A stretch of DNA of 64,000 nt from Porphyra umbilicalis (lineage: Eukaryota; Rhodophyta; Bangiophyceae; Bangiales; Bangiaceae): positions 28,880 through 92,879 of the forward strand of contig KV919069.1 in the NCBI GenBank assembly GCA_002049455.2, read 5' to 3'. The notes under the pieces are model-generated. The model was not told the DNA's origin, did no database searches, and saw nothing but the letters and a program-made list of their open reading frames with translations. The stretch's first letter is position 1. Each line of letters opens with the position of its first letter. The position numbers and the translations under genes were made by a program. This document shows, in pieces, positions 40,090-51,562 of the stretch.

Positions 40090-43000
40090 TCAAAAGTGGG
40101 GCACGCGGAACGTCCACACCCCCCCCTCCGCCTCGTACCCCCCCCACCCCCCCCCCACGCGCTCCACGTACCGCCGCAGCGCGCGCTCGACGCCCTTCCC
40201 CCCCACGACGCCCTCGAGCACGACCGTCGCGGGCCCCGCCGCGAGCGCCCCCCCCGCCTCTGCGTCGACGGCGACCTCCCCCGGGTCGGGCCCAAACGAG
40301 AGCGCCGCCCACACGTCGACGCCCGTCAAGTCGAGGGGCCCGTCCCACGTCACCTCCCCGGCGCCTTCCACGCCCGCGACAAAGGAGGGGAGGGCGGCCA
40401 AGTCACTCGCGCACATGAGCGCGAGCGTCTCGGTCGACGGGACGGTGTAGCCGCCGGGGGGGGGGGGGTCACGCCCCCGTCGGCCGGCCGCCGGGGGGGG
40501 GGGGGGCCCACCCCCCGCCGCCCGCCTCGTGCCGCGCGGGCCGCCGCGGCGTCGGACGCCGCACGGCGGGTCGGGCGGTCCCGCCGCCGCGCGGCGTCGG
40601 CGTGCCGCTGCCGGGCGTGCCGCCCCGGCGGTCGGCAAACGACACGCGGCGGCGGGCGGGGGTCGTCCCGCCCCGGCCGCCGGCGGCCACCCGCTGGGCG
40701 CGGGGCGACGCCCCAAAGTTGGCCGCCGAAAAGAGGGGCTTGGCGCCCGCGCCGCCGCCCCCCGCCGCACCCGGCGGCGCGTCGGCCGACGGCGCCGTCG
40801 GCGCGTCGGCCGCGGGCGCCTCCCCCGCCGCGCCGCCCGGCGTGCCGGGGCTGCCGCCGCCGCCGCCGGCGTCCCCCCCGCTGGCGCACCCGGCGTCCCC
40901 CTCCGTGGCCCCGTCGCCGCCATCCCCATTGGCCGCGGCGCCCCCACCCCCCGCGGCAGCGTCGTTGCCCCCCCCCCCAGGGGCGGCGCCCCCCCCCCCC
41001 CCCCGCCAACGGCGGCCGACGCGGGTGGGGGCGGCCGCGCCGCGAGCGGCCCGCTGACGCCGCGGCGCGGGGTGGCGCCGCGGGGGCTCCCGCGCACGCT
41101 CCCCCCCCCGCGCCGAGGATGACTTGGCGCACCCACGCGGCGCCCGACAGGTCGAGGCCCCGCGCCGGGTGCGGCTTGACGCCCGGCGTGCTGACGACAA
41201 CGACCGCGCCGGGGGGCAAACCCCCCGCGTCGACCGCCTCGCCGCCGCCCGCCGCGCCGCCGCCGCCCGCCATGGTCGCAGACGGCAGCAGCCCAATGCC
41301 GCCGAGGAGGGTGCCCGGCGGTGCGCCCGCGCCACCGGGCGCCGCCGCCGCCGCCCCAAACGCCGGCGCCCCAAACGCCGGCGCCCCAAACGCCGGCGCC
41401 CCAAACGCCGGCGCGGCGGCGGTGCCCGTCGTCCCCCCCCACAGCCCCCCCCTCCCCCAAACAGGCCGCCGCCCGCCGGCGGCGGCGCCGCCGCTGCCGG
41501 CGGCGGCGCCCCAAACCCCCCAAACCCCCCAAACGCGGGCGCCGGCGCAGCCGCGGGCGCCCCAAGGAGCCCCCCCCCCCCGCCGCCGGCGCCAAACAAG
41601 CCGCCGCCGCCGCCGGCGCCCGCCGCGGGCGCGGGCGCCCCAAACAACCCCCCCCCCCCCCCGCCGCCCGCCGCCGTCGACGCTTGCGGCGGGGCGCCAA
41701 AGAGCCCCGCCCCCGCCGCGGGCGCCCCAAACAGCCCCCCGCCCGCCGCCGGCGCGCCCGACGCGGGCGCGCCAAAGAGCCCCCCCCCGGCGGCGGCGGG
41801 CGCGGCCGCCACCCCCGCCGCGGGGGCGCCAAACAGGCCGGCCCCCGCCGGCGGGGCGGGGGCGCCAAAGAGCCCCCCCCCACCGGCGGGCGGGGCGCCA
41901 AAGGCGCCCGCGCCCGCCGGCGGGGCACCCCCAAAGAGCCCCCCCCCGCGGGCGCGCCCGCCGCCGCCGCCGCCGCCGCGGGCGGGGCGCCAAAGAGCCC
42001 CCCCCCCGCCGCCCCAAACGCCGGCGCCGCCGCCGGCGCGGCGGCGCCAAAGAGGCCGCCGCCCGCCGCGGGCGCACCCGCCGACGCGGCGGGGGCGCCA
42101 AAGAGCCCCCCCCCGCCCGCGGGCGCCGCCGCCGCCGAGGCGGCGGGGGCGCCAAACAACCCCCCCCCCCCCCCCCCCGCCGGGGCGCCAAAGGCGCCCG
42201 CCGCCGGCGCAGACGCGGCGGGCGCGGGGGCGCCAAACAACCCCCCCCCCCCCCCGCCGGGGCGGGGGCGCCAAAGAGGCCACCCCCCCCCCCGCCGCCG
42301 ACGCGGGCGGGGCGGCGGGCGGGTTGGCCCCCCCCGTGTAGCCCGCCGCATAGTCGGCGGCGCGGAGCTCCTCGGGCGTCCACCCGCGGAAGCGGGGCAT
42401 CATGGACAGCGACGCGTACCGGACGGGCGCGCCCGCCGAGGAGCCCGACCCGTCGTACTCGGTCGTGAGCGCCCACGTGGCGCCGGCAGTGCCGGGGGCG
42501 CTCGTGCCGCCGTTGCCAGCGGCGGGGGCGGCGGCCGCCCCCGCGCCGCCGCCGAGGAGGCCCCCCCCCGCCGTGCCGGCAGCGGCGGCGCCAAAGAGGC
42601 CCCCGCCGGCCGCCGCGGGCGCCGCCGCCGGCGCGCCAAAGAGGCCACCGCCCGCCGCGGGGGCGGCCGCCGGGGTGCCCCCAAAGAGGCCACCCCCCGC
42701 CGCCGGGGCGGCCGCCGGGGCGCCCCCAAACAACCCCCCCCCGCCCGCGGTGCCCGACGGCGGGGCGCCAAAGGCCCCCCCCACGCCCCCCCCCCCCCAC
42801 CAAACAACCCCCCCCCGGCGGCCGCCGCCGGCGCCGCCGCCGCCCCCGCCGCGGGCGCACCAAACAGCCCCCCCCCGCCGCCGCCGGCGGGGCGCCAAAC
42901 AACCCCCCGCCCGCCGCGGGCGCCGCCGCCGGCGCGGCGGCGCCCCCAAAGAGGCCACCCCCCCCGCCGCCGCCGGTGCGGCGGCGGCCCCCCCCCCAAA

Positions 43001-43243
43001 CAGCCCCCCGCCGGCGGCCACGCCCGGTGCAGAGGCGGCGCCAAAGAGGCCCCCACCACCAGCCGGCGCGGCGGCGCCCGCGGCGGGGGCGCCAAAGAGG
43101 CCGCCACCCGCCGCGGGGGCGGGGGCGCCAAACGTGGGCGCCGCCGCGGCGGCGGGGGCGGGCGCGCCAAACGCGGGCGTCGTGCCCGCCGCGGGGGCGC
43201 CAAAGAGGGAGGAGCCCCCAAACGGGGTGCCCCCAAACGCCAT
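40090..43243 (-). CDS. NUP98: NUP98-type nucleoporin (GLFG repeats, GLEBS motif, C-terminal APD)
   Basis: A central-channel nucleoporin carrying cohesive GLFG repeats that bind transport receptors. ATG at 43243..43241 in a GCCATGG context begins MAFGGTPFGG. Dozens of GGGLFGAPAA-type repeats follow. A GLEBS-like motif (MMPRFRGWTPEELRAADYAA, 42403-42332) should bind RAE1/GLE2. A basic region with KPLFSAANFGASPRAQR lies near 40,700. The C-terminal autoproteolytic-type domain starts GGYTVPSTETLALM and ends GGVWTFRVPHF, closely matching the family's W.FKVSHF end. The TGA (40092-40090) follows HF directly. The frame moves between all three phases within the G/C-rich repeat region, each time at homopolymers, so the ~1050-residue product cannot be read exactly. 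Long frames on the opposite strand are shadows of these repeats. Confidence 0.88.
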
Positions 43244-44571
43244 GGCCGCCGCGCCCGGCGGCGGCGACCGGCGGGGCGGCGGCGCCCGACCGGGACGCCC
43301 CGCGTTGGGGGCGAGCGGGGAGGAGCGGGGGGGGGAGAAAACGCAAGGGAGACGAGCACAGCAGAGGCGCCCGCGTCGGACAACGGGGTGCGGGTGGACG
43401 GCCGCACGGGCGCCGCCACACGCGGCGCGCGCGCCGCGGGACGGCGACGGGGAGACGCGGCGGCGGCGCGGGCGCGGGCGGTGCGAGCGCCGCCGCCGAT
43501 CGAGGTGGACGTGCGGGGGGCGCGCGTCGCCGTCGCGCGATTGGCCTGTGCGCGCCACGGCCAACAGAGTCACCCGCCCTATTCATTACAGCAGTGCCAC
43601 GTGTTGCACGTGGCCGTCATTGATGCTCTGTGTGCGTCGGGGCCGAATTTCCCGGATGAATCAATGACCGGCATGAAAGTAGTTGTAGAAACACAAACAT
43701 TCAGGTGCATTTCTGGGCAGGATTTGATCCGCATTCGTCTGCATCGTCCCAGAAATTGACACGGGTCGTTGGAGTTGTGGCGTTCGAGGGAGAGCGATCA
43801 ATTCTCCCCTGCTGTTGTACTGTACGATGTGAATTGTTGCACCCCCCTGGAATCGGCCTCTGGTGAGGGCGATCCGCCTGGTGTGGTCACATGGGCACAT
43901 CGGGCGTGATGTCTTTCCCCACACGCCCCCGGTGCCTGTGAGGAAACTATGGAAGACAAGAAAGCTACACACAGAGAGAGGGTGTCGACAGCATGAGCCT
44001 GCCATTCCATTTTTGGGATCCGGCAGCATTATCTTCAAGGTTTGGGACAACGCTAAGAAAAGAAACGTCAAGTGACGGATTGGCCTCCGTCAGATGGCAT
44101 CTCCAAGCGGGCAGTGCTCATGCTCGCCCACCCCTCTCCGACCCAGTGCTCATGCTCTCGTCTCCCTCTCCGACGCATAGATGACCAGGAATACACTTAG
44201 CAACAGCTCCCAGCTACGTACGAGCCCAACCGGGCGCAGAATGGCAAGCTACTGCAGGCTTTGTGTGACTCCCGCAGCTGTCAACAGTCGTGCGTGCCTA
44301 CACCCGAACAAACAAGCAAATGAATCATGCAAAAAAAAATACAATAAAACAGCCCACACTACAGTAAACTGCAGCTGGAGCTCAACGGGGCAGCAGAGGA
44401 GCGACCTCGTCAGGGGAGGCACGCTGTCAAATAAGAAAGGAGCAAGACATAGATGCGCAAGTGCCACATTCACCACATTCCCGTCGTCAGTAGTTGGTTC
44501 ACGACCCACATCTGCACGCTGCCCTATGTGTATTGCCATGCTGGGCCGTCAGCTCCCCTCGCTCCTGCCCA
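43244..44571. other. Intergenic region
   Basis: Upstream side of NUP98 (43244-43640) and AT-richer spacer. If the next minus-strand gene is spliced at the GTAAGT donor at 44592, its last exon(s) lie here; I cannot place an acceptor confidently. Confidence 0.35.
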
Positions 44572-46272
44572 TCACGCCCAGCCCCCACTTACCGGACAAA
44601 GCACGCGGAGCATCTCGTCCGCGATCACCGCCACCCCAACCCGCACGGCCGCCGCAAAGGCCGCGGTCAAGCGCGGCCAATTCTCCACCGTTGCCCAAAA
44701 CGTCACCGCGTCGGCCGCCTCCGGGCCGGCCACATCGACCGCATCCGCGGCCGCACCCACGACCGACTCGACGGTGCCCACCGGCCAGCCACTCTCAGAA
44801 AAGACTGGGGGAGGGATGGACGCGTCCTCTGCCGGCTGCACGTCGTCAAGAAACGGGACGAGGCTGGTCAGGCCCGCACTCGTCGCGAGCACCATCCCGT
44901 GCACCGCCACCCGCCCACCGTGCGCCACCGCCACGGCTGCCGTCACGACTGCCGCGGGCGCCGAGACGGCAGCACCGGCGGCGGCGGCAGTGGCGGCCGC
45001 CGCCGCCGCCCGGATGGCGCCACCCGTGTGAGCCGCCGTCGCCTGCACGACGCCCCAAGTGCGAGCTGCCGTCGCCGACACGGCGCCACCCGTGCGACCC
45101 GCCGTCTCCTGCACGGCGCCCCAAGTGCGAGCCGCCGTCGCCGACACGGCATTGCCCGCGCGATTCGCCGTCGCGCGCACGGTGCCACCCGCGTGGGCCA
45201 CTGCTCCTGCCGCGGCCGCCCCGCGGTCGCGGACCCACTGCCACGCGCGGCCCGGCGCCGCCACCGCGTCAGCGGCGAGCAGCTGAAAAAAGAGGCCTGT
45301 GGGCTGCGTCGCGGCGCCCACCTCCTCCCACGGGCCGGGCGCGACGGCGTGGCTGCGGGGCGAGTGGGCGTCGCGCATGCCGGGGGAAGAGTATCTTGAT
45401 CCCCGATGTGCAGGCGTAGGTGGAGGTGGAAGCGGTCGTGATCGCCGCGGCGGCGGCGCCGCCGCCGCGGAAACCGCCGCCCCCGGTGGCAGCGGGCGGC
45501 CATTGACGTCGACGGCACTCGATACATTGCGGACGGCGCGAGGGCCGGCTCGGGGGTGCCCCGACGACCCTTCTGGTGATGTCCGATAAGGTGGCGGCCC
45601 AGTCGGTCGCCGCGGCCGCCGTGCAGCCGCCACGGCGACTGCCGGTCCCGGCAGCAGCGGGCGGCCAGTGACGCCGACGGCACTCGATACGTTGCGGACG
45701 GCGCGAGGGCCTGCTCGGGGCTGCCCCAACGACCCTGCTGTTGCTGACGAAGAAGGTGGTGGCCGAGTCGGTCGCCGTGGCGGCCGTACCGCCGCCGCAG
45801 AGATCGCTGCCCCCGGCGGCAGCGGGCGGCCATTGGCGTCGATGGCACTCGATGCGTTGCGGGCGGATCGGCGGTGCCTTGATGAAAGTGCTGAAGGTGG
45901 CAGAGCAAGTGGTGGCGATGTCGGTCGCCACCGAGACGGCGCCGCCCCAGGGACCGCCGCCTCCGGCGGCAGCGGGCAGCCATTTTCGTCGGAGGAAAAC
46001 GTTACCTTGCGTCGGGTACGGCTGGGGTCGGGCGCGACCACACGCACCGCCGCGGCACCGGTCGACACGGGCGGCGGGGGCGTGGGCGCACCGCTGCTGC
46101 CGGCGGGCGAATGGCCCGCTGCGATGGTGGGCAGCTTGTTCCGGGTAGAGACTGCACCGTCGGCCTCGCACGGAAGTTCGGTCATGGCGACGACGAGGGG
46201 CCCCGCCGTCACCGAGTCGTCGGACAAGGACGGCATGGTCAGAGGGAGAGGTGAGGCGGCGGGCGTCGCCAT
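44572..46272 (-). CDS. Repeat protein: Pro-rich repeats plus amphipathic helical repeats
   Basis: Family not recognised. Start ATG 46272..46270 (A at -3, G at +4). Residues ~80-310 hold four imperfect 55-60-residue repeats, each with a 'RN(V/A)SSA.D.NGRPLPPGAA' core. Residues ~330-460 hold alternating 'ARTWGAVQETAGRTGGAVSA' units. These would form long amphipathic helices like those of LEA or lipid-droplet coat proteins (resemblance only). An Ala-rich helix and a conserved-looking C-terminal segment follow. A strong 5' splice site (CCG|GTAAGT, exon end 44593) lies just before the apparent stop at 44572, so the true C-terminus may be in a further exon. There is no signal peptide. Confidence 0.55.
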   Translation of the reverse strand: MATPAASPLPLTMPSLSDDSVTAGPLVVAMTELPCEADGAVSTRNKLPTIAAGHSPAGSSGAPTPPPPVSTGAAAVRVVAPDPSRTRRKVTFSSDENGCPLPPEAAVPGAAPSRWRPTSPPLALPPSALSSRHRRSARNASSAIDANGRPLPPGAAISAAAVRPPRRPTRPPPSSSATAGSLGQPRAGPRAVRNVSSAVGVTGRPLLPGPAVAVAAARRPRRPTGPPPYRTSPEGSSGHPRAGPRAVRNVSSAVDVNGRPLPPGAAVSAAAAPPPRRSRPLPPPPTPAHRGSRYSSPGMRDAHSPRSHAVAPGPWEEVGAATQPTGLFFQLLAADAVAAPGRAWQWVRDRGAAAAGAVAHAGGTVRATANRAGNAVSATAARTWGAVQETAGRTGGAVSATAARTWGVVQATAAHTGGAIRAAAAAATAAAAGAAVSAPAAVVTAAVAVAHGGRVAVHGMVLATSAGLTSLVPFLDDVQPAEDASIPPPVFSESGWPVGTVESVVGAAADAVDVAGPEAADAVTFWATVENWPRLTAAFAAAVRVGVAVIADEMLRVLCPVSGGWA

Positions 46273-46439
46273 GCTACTGGCTCGTGTGTGGCGCGGCTCG
46301 TACAAGCCGGGTGGGGGCGGGGGATGGGAGCGTGGCGACGCTGATGCGGATCAAGGGCGTGGCGGACGTCGATGGAGCGTGGTGTGGTGCGCGGTGGGGG
46401 AGAGGATCGGCGGAGCAATGAGCGCCGCGCTCTAACCCT

Positions 46440-47820
46440 TGCGAGCCCCTCCCTCAGGGCGGGCTAGTCCCGCCGATGAGGCACAGCAGCGGGCTGCCCG
46501 CCGCCGCAGGACGGGTCGGGCACGCCCGCCGCCCCGACGGCACAGGGGCAGCCGCAGCGGCGGCGGCGATGGCGGCTGGTGACCGCGCCCCACCAGTGCC
46601 CGCGGCCGCCATCGGGTGGTCAGAGGGCGCGCTGAGCGCCATCCACTGACGGCGACGTGCGCGCCCCGCCCACCTGGACGCAAAGCGGCGTGCGCACCCT
46701 TCCGGTCGCGACGGGCGGGTCGCGCAAGCACGGACACGAGAGACACGGGCGCGGCTGTCGCACACATGTTGAAAGGCCGGCCGTTGGGGACGAACGAGGG
46801 CGGCCTGCTGGTGGCATGCAGGGCGAGGCGTCCTCACTCGACCTTGCATGCCGGTTTGCGCCGCCGCGGTCTCCCCCTGGCCTCTCGAATCGGGGGTGAC
46901 GCGGCGACGGCAGCACGCAACTGAACGGGTTTGCCGCGCGAAAAGGAGCGGGGCTCACCAGATCCCGCCTCTCGGCGCCAGGGAGGGGCGCGCCCGCCGA
47001 CCCCGTCGCCCAGGAAGTCCCACACCGTCGTCAAGGCGCCGCGTGCCACAGGCGGGTCCACGACGAGGTGTCTGCGTTGGAGCCGAGGGACTGGTCTCCC
47101 ATTTTGGCTGCGCCCCACCCGCATTCGCGAGGCTCACGTGGGGGGCTCAGTAACGGGGGTGTTGGTGTCGCGGGCGGGTACCGCGAGGGTGGGGGGCGGC
47201 GGCCAAAGGCTCCCCCCCCGTCTGTGGAGCGGTCGCGGCGGCGCGCTGCCCGCCGGCGGGGCGCCCCGGGCGGGTGCCCCCCCTGGAGGTGGGGCCCCGC
47301 CGGTGGGGGCAGGCGAGGTTGAAAGTGGCCGGCCGACCGGGAAATTGAACTCGCGGATCGGCAATTGATTGGCCGAAGCGCTGCCGCGTCGCACCCCTTC
47401 CGCCGCAACGGCACTTGTCGCGGCGGTGGCGGTTGCGGGCGCCGTTGGCGGCCGTGGGCCGCGAAAGCCTTGCGGCACAGTCATGCTGTGCGAGTGTAGA
47501 GGCATGGTCCGGTATTGCTCCTGCAACTCGACGCACACAGGTTTGGACCAGCCCCGTCGCGATGAGCCGGTAGACTTCAAGGACGTTGCGGACTACGACG
47601 TACTGGACAAAGAGAACAAGGGTAGCAGCTCTATGTATTCTCTGTAGGCAAGAAATTCGCGTCACTGTGCGGAAGTGCCTCGGTTTCATCTGCTTTAACT
47701 TGAGAAAACGTGGCTCATTGTGTAGCTGTTCCCTCTGCCCTTGTTGCTGGACCGCGTGAAAGAGTCCAGCTGTCCTACATCTTGTCCTACCAGTGTCCAC
47801 GACAGACATCCCCAGGGCCT
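46440..47820. other. GC-rich region without a clear gene
   Basis: Several frames of 80-150 codons on both strands. The best is a Pro/Ala-rich minus-strand frame at 47134..47580 that includes QYRTMPLHSHSMTVPQGF. None has a recognisable domain. Confidence 0.3.
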
Positions 47821-48435
47821 CTACACATGCACACATACCGCCTGCGCCGTCGCACGGTCGACGCCAAACGCGTCGGCCACATCCGCCAACGGCGCGTCGC
47901 ACAGGCGCGGCGCCGCGGCCATCACCCCCGGGTCGGCCGCGTTCAACACGGCAAAAAACTCACAATCCACATCCTCACTCACGCACCGCTGCCCGTGGAG
48001 GAGCGCACGGGGCAACAGCGCTACCCCGTGTGGCGAGAGCGTGTGCACCGTCCGTCCGCCCGCCTCCCCAATGACATACGCTTCGACGGTGCCGGCGGAG
48101 ACGATCATCGTCTCGGCCGCCCGCGGGTGCATGTGCAGCGGGTTGATGGCACCAGCGGGGAGGGTGATGAGCGCGACGGCGGTGCCGAGGTCGGGCAACC
48201 CGAGGACGGGGTGGGTGGCGAGCGTCGCCGCCCGCACCTCCCCACCGCCGGGGGTGGCCTTGGCACGGAGCTCCGTCAAGTCGAGGACATAGTCGTCGGG
48301 GGGGAAGGCGGCGCGTAGTGCGGCAGCCGTGGGGATGGAGAGCGCCGCCGCGGTGGACACGGCGGTGGTGGCGGCGGTGAGCGCCAGCGCGAGGACCGCC
48401 GCGACGGTAGCGGCGGACGACGCGTGGGCGACCAT
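47821..48435 (-). CDS. Secreted cupin (germin-like) protein
   Basis: 204 residues from ATG 48435..48433 to TAG 47821-47823. N-terminal hydrophobic signal peptide (AATVAAVLALALTAATTAV). The single cupin barrel carries metal-binding motif 1 as INPLHMHPRAAETMIVSAG (HxH...E) and motif 2 around LLPRALLHGQRC (His). Germin-like proteins bind Mn and include oxalate oxidases and superoxide dismutases, but the activity cannot be told from sequence. Length fits the family (about 200-225). The C-terminal helices (APLADVADAFGVDRATAQAV) match the usual germin C-terminal pattern. Single exon. Confidence 0.8.
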   Translation of the reverse strand: MVAHASSAATVAAVLALALTAATTAVSTAAALSIPTAAALRAAFPPDDYVLDLTELRAKATPGGGEVRAATLATHPVLGLPDLGTAVALITLPAGAINPLHMHPRAAETMIVSAGTVEAYVIGEAGGRTVHTLSPHGVALLPRALLHGQRCVSEDVDCEFFAVLNAADPGVMAAAPRLCDAPLADVADAFGVDRATAQAVCVHV

Positions 48436-49649
48436 ATCGAGCACGGGCGGGGGGTGTTCGGTGAATTGGAGAAAGCGAGCGAGGCGTGATGGCTGGCGAT
48501 GGGGGTGGTTGCCGGTGCGGAAAGAGCTGTGGAGCGTCGCGACGTTGACCGCTTCTTCTAGTATCTCACACCGCTTTGACTCGGTAGCTGCCTCGGCCCG
48601 CGTGCGATGGACGCTGAAGCGACCCAAAGCGCGCTGCTGTCAAGCCACCTGGCGCCTTGTGGCGGTGCCGCGCAGCTCGCAGTCTCGGCGGTCGGACAAC
48701 GGCCCACGTGGGTGCCCTGCTTGGCCGTTCTCGCCGACCGCGCAGGTGCATGGCCGCGCGGGAGATGCACAGGCGCTCGCAATGGCAGCGCAGTGCCGCC
48801 CGACGCACCGCCGACCTCGGTTTCCCTGCGCATGAGCTTTCCGGGCACGTTTGACGGGGAAGACGAGGACCAAAAACACGGCGAAGGGTCGCAATCGGGA
48901 CGGTGTGGCGGCTTCGATGCGCTCGTCGCCACAAGAGGAGTTGGAAGTACATTATGAATTTGTAAGTATACTGGCTTCGAATATTTTGTAAAGTCGAATT
49001 CTTATGTTGTTATTCACTCAGCCAATCTCACGCTGCTGCAGATCCATGTCTCGCCTTCGCGGAGGAGGCCCTTCTGCTGCCTGACCGTCTACGTGCGCCG
49101 CTATTTGTTCTTCATGAACATGTCCGTATGAGCTGGCGCAGAAGACTGCCGATCGTTGGATTGGCTCTCAAGGACGGTGATCGTACCTGACGCAGTGACC
49201 GGGAAAAACTGTGGCGACGAGAAGAATTCATGGCGAGGTGGCCTTGTCGGTATCCATCGTACTACAGCGGTCATTCGAGGAACAGACCAAGCCAGGTGGC
49301 AGCAATTATGGCCAGGGGGGCGTGCGCGGGGGCGGGTGGACTGTGTTGACCACCGCGCCGGACTGGTAGTGGGCGACGTACGGGCGTGCCGCAGCGGCTG
49401 CAAACGCGCTACCCACGAGGCCGGAGAGAGCACCGTGGACGCGCTTTCCACAGCAATGAAAGAAAACAGCCCTAAATCAAATACAAACAAGGAAACAGCA
49501 CTCACGTGTCTTGCAGGCCGGCCAAGCGGGCGTGGCCGGCCACGCCAGCCGGCCGAGCGGCGATCCCGCCGACAAGGTCGGCACGCCATCCCCCCCCCCC
49601 CCTCTCACAACTCACAACCGGCTGCATCGACGAGGACTCGTTCTCCCCA
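48436..49649. other. Intergenic region
   Basis: Promoter side of the cupin gene and spacer. A 116-codon plus-strand frame (48607..48957) has no recognisable domain. 48950-49020 is AT-rich. Confidence 0.35.
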
Positions 49650-50060
49650 TCACACGCTGTTGCAGAAGGAGCCCCACTGGCGTCCATCCCCATCCGCACA
49701 GTAGTAGTCGCTGCCAAAGTCCCGGGGCGTAGCCGGCACCGGTGCACCCGCCCGCGCAGAGTGGAGGAGGCTACCAGTTCGCAGGCAGCACCCGTTGCAG
49801 CACGGGCGGCGGTTTGGATGACAGTCTGTCTCCCCGCTGCGCCGGCACCTGGCGTGGGAGACCGCACCGAGGAGGGTGGCGGCCCTGCGGGCGGCGGTCG
49901 GCGCGCCGTGCGCTGCCGCCGCTGACGGCGGCGGCGGTGGCGGCGGCGACGCGTGCACGGTCGCCACTGTGGCCGCCAGCAGCAGCAACAGCAGGGCACC
50001 GACGGTGGGGAGGGCGGCCTTGCGGGTGATCAACGCCATGGCGGGGACGGTCTTGGACAT
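49650..50060 (-). CDS. Small secreted cysteine-rich protein
   Basis: About 136 residues from ATG 50060 (or 129 from ATG 50039, which has a better GCCATGG context). A clear signal peptide (VGALLLLLLAATVATVHAS) precedes a Pro-rich spacer and a domain of eight cysteines ordered C-X7-C-X6-CC-X2-CC-...-C-...-C. The adjacent Cys pairs suggest a knotted disulfide scaffold, seen in secreted proteins of many eukaryotes. No known family is assigned and no activity is implied. Stop TGA 49652-49650. Confidence 0.5.
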   Translation of the reverse strand: MSKTVPAMALITRKAALPTVGALLLLLLAATVATVHASPPPPPPPSAAAAHGAPTAARRAATLLGAVSHARCRRSGETDCHPNRRPCCNGCCLRTGSLLHSARAGAPVPATPRDFGSDYYCADGDGRQWGSFCNSV

Positions 50061-51473
50061 TTGGGAGTCCGTCGAGCGGTTGATAGACTTGGCTCCAAGG
50101 GGGTCCCGCAAGGGATGAGGGGGGCGCAACGCGTGGACACGGCTGGGGAAGGAGCCGCCGATGCCGTCCACTTTGGCGTTGAGAGGTACGGGGCGAGCTA
50201 CGACGGCAGCGGCGGCTGCAGACGCGTGCTGCTCGGGTGGGTGGTCAGTACGGCACAAGGACGAAGGCGGGAGCGGTGGTCGAGCAGCTATTGGGCGGTG
50301 ACGGGCGGTCTAATCGTCACCAGCGCACGCCTTTATGCACACCACAGCCGCCGACGAGCGCGCCCGATGAAGGGAACCCGGAGTGGCTCCCGCCACGGTC
50401 CCAGAGGCACCCATCGGCACGCGTAGCGCGTCCAGTGAGCGGCGCCGCCCAGCAGTGCGAGTGGCGCCGCGTGATGGCGACGGCGCCCACACCCACGCGC
50501 GGGGACGGGTCAAGCGCCTCATTGGCAGCACAGACGGGAGCGCCGCGGGATCCACATTGGCATTGCGTCACACACAAAAAGACCACAGAGCTACAGTACT
50601 TCAAGTTGCAAAGGTTTGTGTGCTGGGCGCCTTGCGCGAAGTTCCCTGACGACATCCCCCTGACAGCATTCAGACACCCCTTTTGGCCGGCCACGTGCGG
50701 CCGTCGTGCCTCCAAGGTTTGCATCGGTGTCAGTCAGTGAGTGAGCCCCGCCTCATTGTATCCGGGTAGAAGATTTGCTCGCTGTCGATCCGCAGTTCCG
50801 ACACGGGTGCACAATACCCAGTCGTACACATCCATTGGACACCAAGGAAACTGTCGGCATGATCCATGGACCGCGCGCCTTGCTGGTCTGCGCGGTGGCT
50901 GAAGCGCCACCGCATTGTCAGCTGTGCACACAGCCACAAAAAAATGATTGGGCACGACCCCACCGCCCACGCGTCTCGTGGGAGCCCGCCGACCCGGCGG
51001 ACCCACGGTGGCACCGTCCGCCTCCCACGATCCCGAGCGGTCGGGATCCCGCCCTCCGCTCGCCACCCGCACCCGACCGATGCGCCCGCGCGGTGGGTCC
51101 CGCGCCGAGGCGGCGGGGGGGGGGGGGGCGCCCCGGCCCTTTGCCGCGCTCGTTCCCGCCGTGGCGGATCTCGCGGCGGCCGCCCCGGCGGCCGTCACGG
51201 TGGCCCCCCGGCAGCGGGGAGACCCCCAGCGGTGCCACCGCCGCTGCGCCGCGACGTCACGCGGCGGGCGCGGCAGCCGCCTCCCCCGCCGCCACACCGC
51301 CCGCCGCCCCCGTCCGCCGCGGCGTGGGGCTCTGATGGCCGGCTCCCACCGGCGTGGCTCGCAGCGGCTCCCGCCAGAGCCTGCCCGTACGGCGGCCATC
51401 CCCCCCACCCCCCCCACCCCCCCGCCCCCCCACTCCCCCGATCCGCGTACGCCCCGCTTCGCCGCCGACGCCC
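50061..51473. other. Divergent intergenic region
   Basis: Lies between divergently oriented genes (Cys-rich protein -, membrane protein +) and probably holds both promoters. The right third is GC-rich with long but low-complexity frames. Confidence 0.35.
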
Positions 51474-51518
51474 ATGGCACCGCCGCCCGCGGCGTGCCGG
51501 CGGTGGCGTCGGGCGCTG

Positions 51519-51562
<44 letters not shown>

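Noticed and set aside
39625..43759. Plus-strand frames of 400-950 codons opposite NUP98
   Set aside because: They are reverse complements of GLFG-coding repeats (Pro/Arg/Ala only), while the minus strand has the GLEBS motif and C-terminal domain.
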